A DNA stretch of 9,102 nucleotides from Paracoccaceae bacterium (GCA_024644285.1 JAHELH010000078.1:1-9102), one strand, 5' to 3'. Shown: positions 1 through 5,398, counted from the stretch's first letter. A program made the numbers and translations. The notes: generated by a model from the sequence alone, not told the origin.

Positions 1-353
1 TTGCGGCCTGTCAGCGTGTTGTTGCAGACGTGGAAGTCGACGTTCTGGCCGCGCAGGTTCAGCACGTCGGCCTGCACCTTTTCGTCGGTCATCGCCGATT
101 TCAGCAGCGACACGCCGTTGCCGTGCAGGACCACCTTGATGTCCATGTTCTCGGCGCCGACGGCGTTGATGTGGTTCTGGATGTTGCGCATCGCGGCGCG
201 GTAGGCCTTGTCGTCTTCGCCGCCGTTGTAGTTGATGTGGTAGACGACCTTTTGCTGGCCGTAGCGTTCGGAGGCGTCGGCGGTGGCGGCCAGCCCGGCC
301 AGAAGCAGCGCGGCCGCCAGGACGCGGAGCATGGGGGTGAGGATCGATGGCAT
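1..353 (-). CDS. DsrE-like periplasmic protein (3' end outside window)
   Basis: Reading the minus strand from ATG at 353 gives 117 complete codons and then runs off the left edge, so the C-terminus is missing. Residues 1-27 look like a Sec signal peptide: a short N-terminus, a hydrophobic LAAALLLAGL core and an ADA cleavage site. The mature part starts with KVVYHINYNGG, then has a helix, a VVLHGNGVSLL strand-loop and VDFHVCNNTL. This is the pattern of secreted DsrE/DsrF-like proteins, in which a cysteine before an N-T pair is usually conserved (here C110). A GGAG-type ribosome site lies 6 bases before the start, which favours this ATG over the internal one at residue 8. Proteins of this family are linked to sulfur transfer or sulfur oxidation, but many have no proven role. 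It lies 122 bases downstream of a PhnD-LuxR regulator on the same strand, so it may be that regulator's target. The family call is fairly sure; the function is not. Confidence 0.8.
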   Translation of the reverse strand, partial: MPSILTPMLRVLAAALLLAGLAATADASERYGQQKVVYHINYNGGEDDKAYRAAMRNIQNHINAVGAENMDIKVVLHGNGVSLLKSAMTDEKVQADVLNLRGQNVDFHVCNNTLTGR

Positions 354-417
354 CTGGTTCTCCCTGTTTTTCGTTCGAGTGCCTGCGCCCGGGCGCGCGG
401 GTCCGGGCCGTGACAGT

Positions 418-450
418 CTAGCCCGAGGCCGGGGGCGGCGGCCTAGCCGG
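418..450. promoter_or_regulatory. Direct repeat upstream of DsrE-like gene, possible operator
   Basis: CTAGCCCG at 418-425 and CTAGCCGG at 443-450 repeat the hexamer CTAGCC with a 25-base start-to-start distance, between the LuxR-type regulator and the DsrE-like gene. The spacing is a little over two helical turns, which would suit a dimeric regulator, but no known consensus is matched and no convincing -35/-10 pair was found beside it. It may be chance in GC-rich sequence. Confidence 0.2.
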
Positions 451-465
451 GGTGAATCATGGCCT

Positions 466-487
466 GTCCCAGGGTTTACCCCGGGAC
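466..487 (-). terminator. Hairpin across the stop codon of the PhnD-LuxR gene
   Basis: A 22-base dyad has arms GTCCC and GGGAC outside and GGGT/ACCC inside. In the minus-strand RNA the single mismatch becomes a G-U pair, giving about 9 continuous base pairs closed by a UAAA loop that contains the stop codon of the regulator gene. No U-tract follows, so it may be a weak terminator, an mRNA 3' stabiliser or a DNA-level operator for the downstream gene. Confidence 0.35.
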
Positions 488-1666
488 CGATGGCTGCTGC
501 ACGGATGCGGCCCTGGCCACCAGCTCGGCCATGTTGCGAACCTCGAACTTGCGCATCAGGTGGCTGCGGTGGAACTCGACGGTCTTGGGGCTGATGCCCA
601 GCTGACGGGCGATCTGCTTGGTGGTCAGGCCCTGTTCGATCAGGGTGAGGATCTCGCGCTCGCGCGGGGTGAGGTGCACTTGCGGCTCGGGCGGAGGTGC
701 CGCGGCGGGGGCGCGGCGGCGCCAGACGGCGAGCGCTGCGACCGTGGCCAGCGCCAGGTTGGTCCAGACAAGCCCGCCGCCTTGCCGCACGCCCGCGGCG
801 TCGATCTCGGCCAAGAGGCCGGTGACGGCGTCGTCGTTCATCGGCGGGATCCATCCGCCGTATCCCCCTGCGACCGCCGCCGGATGCGTCGGCGGCATCG
901 ACAGCAGCGCCAGCGCGATGCGGCGGCGCAGGTCGTCCTCCATGCCCCAGGCGGCCATCAGCGGCCATTCGGGAAAGACCGCGGTCGACAGGCGCAGATC
1001 GAAGCACGGCACCGCGGTGGGGTTGAGGACGCGCAGCGCGCCGAGATCGATCTCGCCTGCCTCGGCCATCGCCTCGAGCAGGCCTGTGCGCACCGTGCCG
1101 AAATCGGCGGCGCCGTCGAGGACCGCCTCGACGATGCGACGTTGCGGGAACCCCAGATACAGCCGGTCGCCCAGGTCGCGCGCGGGGTCGATGCCGTTGC
1201 GCAGCAGCGTGTGGGCGGCCATCTGGTAGCCTCCGAAGGCATCCGGCGCCACCGCCGCGAAGGACCGGCCAGCCAGATCGCTGAGGGTGCGGATGTCGCT
1301 GTCGGCGCGGGCGAAGATCACCGCGCCATAGCGATTGCCGGTGCGCGGACCGCCGGGCCGGTCGGTGCGCAGGGTGGCGAGTTGCGACAGCCGGTAGGGG
1401 CCGGCGAGACGGCGGGCGTGGCCGGGATTGGTCAGCAACAGATCGACAGTGCCGGAATCGAGCGCCGCGGCCGCGCCGGTCAGGCTGAGCGGCAAGATGC
1501 GAACCTGGTGGTCGCCAAGCGCCTCTGACAGGTAGTCCGCCGTCGGCTGCCATCGGGATTGCGCCGCGGCCTCGCCGCGGAACGCCAACACGCCGAGGGC
1601 CAACTCGGCGCCACTGGCCGGGCCCGGCAAGGCCAGACACAGCCATAACGCGGCCAGACGCCTCAT
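476..1666 (-). CDS. Membrane-tethered one-component regulator: PhnD-type sensor domain fused to LuxR HTH
   Basis: The protein is 396 aa. Residues 1-20 form a signal peptide (MRR start, LWLCLAL core, ASGA cleavage). Residues 21 to about 290 resemble PhnD-type periplasmic binding domains: an opening LALGVLAFRG strand, a DLLLTNPGH turn, FAAVAPDAFGGYQMA, DFGTVRTGLLE and CFDLRLSTAVFPEWPL. About 299-315 is one hydrophobic segment followed by RRR, so the rest is cytoplasmic. A proline/alanine linker leads to a LuxR/NarL-type HTH at 331-388 (LTPREREILTLIEQGLTTKQIA, KTVEFHRSHLMRKF). There is no receiver or kinase domain, so ligand binding outside would have to be passed directly to the HTH. PhnD-type domains are also the sensor part of TtrS-like tetrathionate/thiosulfate sensor kinases, and the CFDL...FPEWPL segment with its lone mature cysteine C221 recalls those. 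A sulfur ligand is therefore an inference, supported by the DsrE-like neighbour. The start has only a weak ribosome site, but the signal peptide begins right there. Confidence 0.85.
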   Translation of the reverse strand: MRRLAALWLCLALPGPASGAELALGVLAFRGEAAAQSRWQPTADYLSEALGDHQVRILPLSLTGAAAALDSGTVDLLLTNPGHARRLAGPYRLSQLATLRTDRPGGPRTGNRYGAVIFARADSDIRTLSDLAGRSFAAVAPDAFGGYQMAAHTLLRNGIDPARDLGDRLYLGFPQRRIVEAVLDGAADFGTVRTGLLEAMAEAGEIDLGALRVLNPTAVPCFDLRLSTAVFPEWPLMAAWGMEDDLRRRIALALLSMPPTHPAAVAGGYGGWIPPMNDDAVTGLLAEIDAAGVRQGGGLVWTNLALATVAALAVWRRRAPAAAPPPEPQVHLTPREREILTLIEQGLTTKQIARQLGISPKTVEFHRSHLMRKFEVRNMAELVARAASVQQPSVPG

Positions 1667-1739
1667 GCGTCAATCTCTGATCGGATGCTCCCCACCCGGA
1701 AAGAATGCGCCGCGGGCCAGGGGCTGTCCAGCGCCGTGC

Positions 1740-1753
1740 CCGCCCATGGGCGG
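1740..1753. repeat. Perfect 14-base palindrome CCGCCCATGGGCGG
   Basis: The palindrome is perfect, and with one bulged base the arms extend by GTG/CAC (1736-1756). It lies 74 bases upstream of the PhnD-LuxR start. It could be an operator, for instance for self-regulation, or a hairpin in that gene's leader. No family consensus was recognised. Confidence 0.4.
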
Positions 1754-1825
1754 CACCGGAAAAATGGCAGGAATGTCACAAGCCTGCGGCGTCACCCTTT
1801 ATTTTGCACCCGCAGAAAAAATCAC

Positions 1826-1854
1826 TTGAACGACTCAGGGCGCCGGCCTAAATG
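1826..1854 (+). promoter_or_regulatory. Candidate sigma-70 promoter of the ornithine decarboxylase gene
   Basis: TTGAAC (1826-1831) and TAAATG (1849-1854) are 17 bases apart, directly downstream of an A/T-rich stretch. A start near 1861 would give a leader of about 120 nt that contains the whole folded region ahead of the gene. The -10 match is only moderate. Confidence 0.45.
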
Positions 1855-1914
1855 CCGCCGCAAGACGCCAACGCACGCACCTCTGGCCACAACGCGTTTA
1901 CGTAGCGACGGTAA

Positions 1915-1983
1915 CGTCTCCCTTGGAACTGAGCGGTCTGAACCGGGTAACGCCCGGTATGGCCGGGTCTACTGGAGATGACC
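1915..1983 (+). promoter_or_regulatory. Structured mRNA leader, probable speF-type cis-regulatory RNA
   Basis: An outer stem pairs CGTCTCC (1915-1921) with GGAGATG (1974-1980), 7 bp, and hides the ribosome site GGAG at 1974-1977. Inside, ACCGGG (1942-1947) can pair with CCCGGT (1953-1958) around a 5-base loop, or CCCGG (1953-1957) can instead pair with CCGGG (1963-1967). The two hairpins share the same strand and cannot form together. CGGT/ACCG at 1934-1945 is a third competing option. A leader RNA called the speF motif is known upstream of alphaproteobacterial ornithine decarboxylase genes, and place and architecture fit it. The name rests on context and fold, not on a covariance-model match. 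The likely effect is translational control through access to the ribosome site. Confidence 0.7.
1974..1977 (+). promoter_or_regulatory. Ribosome binding site that decides the decarboxylase start
   Basis: GGAG directly abuts a first ATG at 1978 but sits 6 bases before a second in-frame ATG at 1984. Only the second has workable spacing, so 1984 is taken as the start. The same four bases are paired in the leader's outer stem. Confidence 0.75.
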
Positions 1984-3165
1984 ATGAACGCCTACGTAAC
2001 CGACATCGTCGGCAGCGCTGCTGTCGCCCCCGTTTCCCCCGTATCGCGCGTCGAGGCCTTCATCCGGTCGTCGCAATTCGACCGCCCGACGCTGGTCATC
2101 GACACCGACCTGGTCGCCCGCCAGTACCGCGCCCTGCGTGCCGGTCTCGGCCGCGCCGACATCCACTTCGCCGTCAAGGCCAACCCGGCGCGCGAGATCA
2201 TCGAGACGCTGGTCGGGCTGGGCAGCCATTTCGACGCCGCCTCGCGCGGCGAGATCGAACTGTGCCTGAGCCAGGGCGCCGCGCCCGAAACCATCAGCTT
2301 CGGCAACACCATCAAGCGGGCCAGCGACATCGCCTTTGCCTACAATGCGGGGATCGAACTGTTCGTGGCCGATGCCGAGGAAGAGCTGGAGAAGATCGCG
2401 ACCCATGCCCCGGGCGTGCAGGTCTATATCCGGCTGATCGTCGACGCGTCCGAGGCCGACTGGCCGCTTTCGCGCAAGTTCGGCTGCGCCCGCGACAAGG
2501 CGCTGGACTTGCTGGACCATGCGCGCAAGCTGGGGCTGCGTCCGGTGGGCTTTTCGTTCCATGTCGGCAGCCAGACCCGGCGGGCCGAGATGTGGACGGC
2601 GACCCTGGACCAGGTCGCGGCGATCTGGGCCGAGGCGCAGGCCGCCGGCCATGACCTGGACCTGCTGAACATCGGCGGCGGATTTCCGGCCTTCTACGGC
2701 GAAGAGATCGATCACCCGACCCGCTATGCCGCTCGCGTCATGGAACTGGTGGCCGAACGCTTCGGCGATGTGCCCCGCGTGATGGCGGAGCCGGGCCGTG
2801 GCCTGGTAGCCGAGGCCGGCATGATCGCGGCCGAGGTGCTTTTGGTGTCGAAGAAGTCGGAGAACGACCTGCATCGCTGGGTCTACCTGGACATTGGCCG
2901 GTTCTCGGGCCTGGCCGAAACGGAAGGCGAGGCGATCCGCTACCAGTTCGCCACCGACCGCGATCACGAATCCTTCGGCCCCTGCATTCTGGCCGGTCCG
3001 TCCTGCGACAGCGCGGACGTGATGTACGAAAAGCGGCCCGTGCAGCTGCCGCTTGGCCTGCGCGCCGGCGACCGGATCATCCTGCGCAACTGCGGCGCCT
3101 ACACGTCGACCTACTCGTCGGTCGGGTTCAACGGCTTTCCGCCGCTGGACGTCGTGGTTATCTGA
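1984..3165 (+). CDS. odc: Ornithine decarboxylase, class III (alanine racemase-like) PLP fold
   Basis: The protein converts L-ornithine to putrescine and CO2 in the cytoplasm, the entry to polyamine synthesis. With the start at 1984 it has 393 aa. The barrel domain carries FAVKANP at 62-68 with the PLP lysine K65, HVGSQ at 193-197 (ring-stacking His), the phosphate-binding GGGFP at 231-235 and EPGR at 269-272. The C-terminal beta domain carries GPSCDSAD at 338-345, with the catalytic Cys341 and the substrate-contacting Asp342, and CGAYT with Tyr373, which closes the partner subunit's active site in this family. All key residues of a dimeric eukaryotic-type decarboxylase are present. It is shorter than the eukaryotic enzyme, as usual for bacterial members. 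A lysine/ornithine dual enzyme cannot be excluded from sequence alone, and related diaminopimelate or carboxynorspermidine decarboxylases are less likely given the GPSCDSAD motif. It stands alone behind a folded leader and ends in a strong hairpin, so it is probably monocistronic. Confidence 0.9.
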   Translation: MNAYVTDIVGSAAVAPVSPVSRVEAFIRSSQFDRPTLVIDTDLVARQYRALRAGLGRADIHFAVKANPAREIIETLVGLGSHFDAASRGEIELCLSQGAAPETISFGNTIKRASDIAFAYNAGIELFVADAEEELEKIATHAPGVQVYIRLIVDASEADWPLSRKFGCARDKALDLLDHARKLGLRPVGFSFHVGSQTRRAEMWTATLDQVAAIWAEAQAAGHDLDLLNIGGGFPAFYGEEIDHPTRYAARVMELVAERFGDVPRVMAEPGRGLVAEAGMIAAEVLLVSKKSENDLHRWVYLDIGRFSGLAETEGEAIRYQFATDRDHESFGPCILAGPSCDSADVMYEKRPVQLPLGLRAGDRIILRNCGAYTSTYSSVGFNGFPPLDVVVI

Positions 3166-3174
3166 GCCGCCGCG

Positions 3175-3200
3175 CCCGCCGCCCGCGGACGGGCGGCGGG
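3175..3200 (+). terminator. Strong GC hairpin after the decarboxylase gene
   Basis: CCCGCCGCCCG (3175-3185) and CGGGCGGCGGG (3190-3200) form a perfect 11-bp stem with a CGGA loop, 9 bases after the stop codon. Only ACTT follows, so it lacks a classical U-tract; strong GC hairpins without one are common at gene ends in such genomes. Confidence 0.65.
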
Positions 3201-3220
3201 ACTTCGCTGGGAAAGCCGGT

Positions 3221-3267
3221 GGCTCGGCGGCAATGCGCCTGTGCGGACGGCGAATTGCCGCCGAGCC
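3221..3267. repeat. Long inverted repeat, 14-bp perfect arms
   Basis: GGCTCGGCGGCAAT (3221-3234) is exactly complementary to ATTGCCGCCGAGCC (3254-3267). After one G-A mismatch the stem continues with CGCC/GGCG (3236-3239 with 3249-3252), leaving a 9-base loop. That is far longer than expected by chance. It is symmetric, so it could act in RNA of either strand. It may be a second terminator, a small-RNA fold or an intergenic repeat; nothing in it decides between these. Confidence 0.6.
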
Positions 3268-3276
3268 CTTGCAAAG

Positions 3277-3338
3277 CCGCCGCACTTTCCGCGCGGCGGG
3301 CAAAGTCCTGCCGAAAAACGCCGCATCGGCGGCGGCGT
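3277..3338. repeat. Two further 7-bp GC hairpins in the same gap
   Basis: CCGCCGC (3277-3283) pairs with GCGGCGG (3293-3299), and ACGCCGC (3318-3324) pairs with GCGGCGT (3332-3338). With the decarboxylase terminator and the long inverted repeat they make four successive hairpins in about 165 bases. Short GCC-rich stems arise easily at this GC content, so each one alone is weak evidence. Confidence 0.35.
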
Positions 3339-3409
3339 CTTGCTGGTCGGGCGCGTCGACCACGCGCGGGATTCACATAAAGATCAATGTCGTCCATGCC
3401 ATGCGAGGT

Positions 3410-3426
3410 CCGCTTCACTTAAGCGG
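3410..3426 (+). promoter_or_regulatory. Small hairpin upstream of the secreted protein gene
   Basis: CCGCTT (3410-3415) and AAGCGG (3421-3426) flank a CACTT loop, 22 bases before the AGGAGG ribosome site at 3447-3452. It could be a leader hairpin or a small operator. No clear promoter boxes were found, though 3370-3400 is relatively A/T-rich. Confidence 0.3.
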
Positions 3427-3458
3427 CCACCAGGTTTTCGCAAGCAGGAGGCATATCG

Positions 3459-3959
3459 ATGCGACTACCAATCACAGCGGCGGCACTGGCCGCCGCCCTT
3501 CCCGCGGCCGGCATGGCGCAGGGCTGGGAAATGCGCGCCGGGCTGGAAACCGCGTCCGCCAGCGTCTGCTCCGAGGCGGGCACCTGTTTCGGCATCAGCT
3601 GCAAGGCCGCCGACCAGTGGAACCCGGTCTGGATCGCCGAGCTTCAGCCGGCGGCGGGCGCGGCTGCTTCGGACCCGATCCTGGCCATCCGCATGGACGG
3701 CGCGCGCTTTGCGCTGACCTCTCTGGCGAGCAACGGATCGGCGGGCGGCTACACGGCGCCCATCGCCGCCGAGGACGCGCCGCTGCTGGCCGCCCTGCAG
3801 CGCGGCGATTTCCTGTCGGTCGATCCCGGGCGCGACTTTTCGATGTCCGAGCTGAGCCTGCGCGGGTCGAGCTGGGCCATCGGCCAGGTGCTGGCGCTGT
3901 GCAATTCCGGCGGGCCCGAGAGCAACCTGCCGAGCGAGGACGCGGCGCCGGCCGGCTAG
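3459..3959 (+). CDS. Small secreted protein of unknown function, four cysteines
   Basis: The protein has 166 aa and its family was not recognised. Residues 1-20 form a clear Sec signal peptide (MRLPITAAALAAALPAAGMA, cleavage before Q21). The mature protein of about 146 residues has cysteines at 37, 43, 48 and 148, an arrangement that would allow two disulfides in the periplasm, and three Trp in its first half (W23, W54, W58). The middle (WIAELQP, ILAIRMDGARFAL) and the end (GSSWAIGQVLALC) look like beta strands of a compact domain. The C-terminal tail is rich in Pro, Glu, Asp and Ala and probably disordered. An excellent AGGAGG ribosome site lies 6 bases before the ATG, and codon use matches the neighbours, so the gene is real. 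It is isolated by hairpins on both sides, so context gives no role; being upstream of ftsW does not by itself link it to division. Confidence 0.75.
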   Translation: MRLPITAAALAAALPAAGMAQGWEMRAGLETASASVCSEAGTCFGISCKAADQWNPVWIAELQPAAGAAASDPILAIRMDGARFALTSLASNGSAGGYTAPIAAEDAPLLAALQRGDFLSVDPGRDFSMSELSLRGSSWAIGQVLALCNSGGPESNLPSEDAAPAG

Positions 3960-3974
3960 GTCCGGCCGGGGCGC
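3945..3974 (+). terminator. Hairpin spanning the stop codon of the secreted protein gene
   Basis: GGCCGG (3950-3955) pairs with CCGGCC (3962-3967) around a CTAGGT loop that contains the TAG stop. Beyond a GG bulge the stem extends with GCGCC/GGCGC (3945-3949 with 3970-3974). No U-tract follows. It may protect the mRNA end or help termination together with the next hairpin. Confidence 0.4.
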
Positions 3975-4001
3975 GGTCCGGGGCGCCGAGAGCCTCTGCG
4001 C

Positions 4002-4032
4002 GCCGGACGCCCCGGTCACCCGGGCGTCCGGC
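4002..4032 (+). terminator. 11-bp GC hairpin between the secreted protein gene and ftsW
   Basis: GCCGGACGCCC (4002-4012) and GGGCGTCCGGC (4022-4032) are perfect complements with a 9-base loop. It lies between two co-oriented genes with unrelated products. It is the best candidate for the transcript end of the upstream gene, though no U-tract follows. Confidence 0.55.
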
Positions 4033-4068
4033 CGCATCGATCCGACAAGGGGGGGCCCGTGCCCCGGT

Positions 4069-4096
4069 TTGACCGGCCTGCGCTTCTTTTTATGGC
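4069..4096 (+). promoter_or_regulatory. Candidate promoter of ftsW-murG-murC
   Basis: TTGACC (4069-4074) is a good -35 box, and TATGGC (4091-4096) lies 16 bases downstream in a T-rich stretch. An alternative -10 is TAAGAT (4116-4121), for which no good -35 is seen. Because two hairpins separate ftsW from the preceding gene, the block needs its own start somewhere in 4033-4150. Confidence 0.35.
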
Positions 4097-4174
4097 GGAA
4101 CGCGATTTTTCGCGCTAAGATGCCGCACAGACCCGGAAAACGGGCGGAGCAGTGGTAGTTTCAGGCGGTTCAAC

Positions 4175-5341
4175 ATGACGGAAATGGTGTTTGGCACGGT
4201 CCCGGTCCGGGACGGCGAGCCTATTCTGCCACGCTGGTGGCGCACGATCGACAAGCTGTCGATGTCCTGTGTGCTGCTGCTTTTCGGCATCGGCATCCTG
4301 CTGGGTCTGGCCGCCTCGCCGCCGCTGGCCGAACGCAACGGTTTCGGCGCATTTCACTACGTGCAGCGCCAAGCGTTCTTCGGCGGGCTGGCGATGACGG
4401 CGATGGTGCTGACGTCGATGATGTCGCCACAACTGGTGCGCCGGCTGGGCGTTCTGGGGTTTCTCGCCGCCTTCGTGGCGCTGGCGCTGTTGCCGGTCTT
4501 CGGCACCGATTTCGGCAAGGGCGCGGTGCGCTGGTTCAGCCTCGGGTTTGCCAGCGTGCAGCCGTCGGAGTTCCTCAAGCCCGGGCTGGTCATCGTCACC
4601 GCCTGGCTGATGGCGGCAAGCCTGGAGGTCAACGGCCCGCCGGGCAAGGGCGTTTCGTTCACGATCACCCTGGTCGTTGTGGCTTTCCTGGCGCTGCAGC
4701 CTGATTTCGGCCAGGCCTGCCTGGTGCTGTTCGCGTGGGGCGTGATGTATTTCGTGGCCGGCGCGCCGTTCGCGCTGCTGATCGGCATGGCCGGCGCGGT
4801 GGTGCTGGTGGGCGCCGTGGCCTACAACAATTCCGAGCATTTCGCCCGCCGCATCGACGGCTTCCTGAATCCCGAGGTCGATCCGACGACGCAGCTTGGC
4901 TATGCCAGCAACGCGATCCAGGAGGGCGGGTTCTTCGGCGTCGGCGTCGGCGAGGGGCATGTAAAATGGTCGCTGCCCGACGCGCATACCGATTTCATCA
5001 TCGCCGTGGCGGCCGAGGAATACGGGCTGATCCTGGTCCTGGCGATCATCCTTCTGTACATGACCATCACCGTGCGTTCGCTGCTCCGGCTGATCCGGGA
5101 ACGCGATCCGTTCATCCGGCTGGCGGGCTGCGGGCTGGCCTGTTCCTTCGGGGTGCAGGCGATGATCAACATGGGCGTCGCGGTGCGGCTGTTGCCGGCC
5201 AAGGGAATGACGCTGCCGTTCGTCAGCTACGGCGGCTCGTCGCTGATTGCCGGCGGCATCGCGGTGGGCATGCTGCTGGCCTTCACGAGGTCGCGGCCGC
5301 AGGGCGAGATCGGCGACATCCTGATCAAGCGGGGGCGTTAG
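4175..5341 (+). CDS. ftsW: FtsW, SEDS-family septal peptidoglycan glycosyltransferase
   Basis: FtsW polymerises lipid II into septal glycan strands at the division site together with the class B PBP FtsI. The protein is 388 aa, the usual length. About ten membrane segments can be drawn, from roughly residues 31-47 to 350-370, with a large periplasmic loop at about 217-275. Family signatures are present: RWFSLG at 119-124 followed by QPSEFLKP (129-136), QPDFGQ (175-180), LPDAHTDF (267-274), in which D273 matches the essential SEDS aspartate, and LPFVSYGGSS (347-356). RodA shares this fold, but the murG-murC neighbours and the overall pattern favour FtsW. The ATG at 4175 is preceded by AGGCGG at 6 bases. 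Upstream, where murD or mraY would be expected in a dcw cluster, lies an unrelated secreted protein gene, so this gene appears to head its own transcript. The stop is followed by 57 bases made of two palindromes before murG. Confidence 0.95.
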   Translation: MTEMVFGTVPVRDGEPILPRWWRTIDKLSMSCVLLLFGIGILLGLAASPPLAERNGFGAFHYVQRQAFFGGLAMTAMVLTSMMSPQLVRRLGVLGFLAAFVALALLPVFGTDFGKGAVRWFSLGFASVQPSEFLKPGLVIVTAWLMAASLEVNGPPGKGVSFTITLVVVAFLALQPDFGQACLVLFAWGVMYFVAGAPFALLIGMAGAVVLVGAVAYNNSEHFARRIDGFLNPEVDPTTQLGYASNAIQEGGFFGVGVGEGHVKWSLPDAHTDFIIAVAAEEYGLILVLAIILLYMTITVRSLLRLIRERDPFIRLAGCGLACSFGVQAMINMGVAVRLLPAKGMTLPFVSYGGSSLIAGGIAVGMLLAFTRSRPQGEIGDILIKRGR

Positions 5342-5344
5342 CGT

Positions 5345-5368
5345 GCAAGAATTTTCGAAAATTCTTGC
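5345..5368. repeat. Perfect 24-base palindrome in the ftsW-murG gap
   Basis: The two 12-base arms begin GCAAGAATTTTC and are exactly complementary around a central CG, four bases after the ftsW stop. As RNA it gives a 10-bp stem with a UCGA loop. It is A/T-rich in its inner arms, unlike the surrounding sequence. It shares the core TTTTCGAAAA with the next palindrome, which it directly abuts. Confidence 0.9.
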
Positions 5369-5390
5369 CAAGGCTTTTCGAAAAGCCTTG
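5369..5390. repeat. Perfect 22-base palindrome abutting the first, upstream of murG
   Basis: The two 11-base arms begin CAAGGCTTTTC and are exactly complementary, with the same TTTTCGAAAA core. It ends 8 bases before the murG ATG, in the place where a ribosome site would be. Outer arms can also cross-pair: GCAAG (5345-5349) with CTTGC (5387-5391), then TTTTCG (5352-5357) with CGAAAA (5379-5384), so one long stem is an alternative to two hairpins. Similar TTTTCGAAAA-centred hairpins may recur elsewhere in such genomes, but that cannot be checked here. Confidence 0.9.
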
Positions 5391-5398
5391 CGCGGCGC

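Larger units (their letters stand above)
1667..1983. other. Divergent intergenic region between the LuxR-type regulator and the decarboxylase
   Basis: This 317-base gap separates two genes transcribed away from each other. The half nearest the regulator (1667-1790) is GC-rich and holds a 14-base palindrome. The middle (1795-1830) is clearly richer in A/T, as expected of a promoter zone. The right part (about 1861-1983) would be the transcribed leader of the decarboxylase. No credible protein-coding frame was seen. The promoter of the regulator must also lie here, but no box stood out. Confidence 0.8.

Noticed and set aside
452..1528. Plus-strand open frame of 358 codons opposite the PhnD-LuxR gene
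   Set aside because: It has no domain, while the minus strand has a clear signal peptide, binding domain and HTH.
1969..3363. Minus-strand open frame of 464 codons opposite the decarboxylase
   Set aside because: It mirrors the real gene and its leader, shows low-complexity composition, and has no domain or ribosome site.
3158..3418. Small minus-strand frame of 86 codons in the hairpin-rich gap
   Set aside because: It is highly Arg-rich, produced by the GC-rich inverted repeats, and overlaps the decarboxylase stop; no ribosome site or family resemblance.
3959..3986. Direct repeat of GGTCCGG at 16-base spacing
   Set aside because: It is explained by the GC-rich hairpins around the stop codon and has no independent support.
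4100..4114. CGCG-ATTTTT-CGCG mini hairpin upstream of ftsW as an operator or terminator
   Set aside because: The arms are only 4 bp and self-complementary CGCG is frequent here; it is not enough to call a site.
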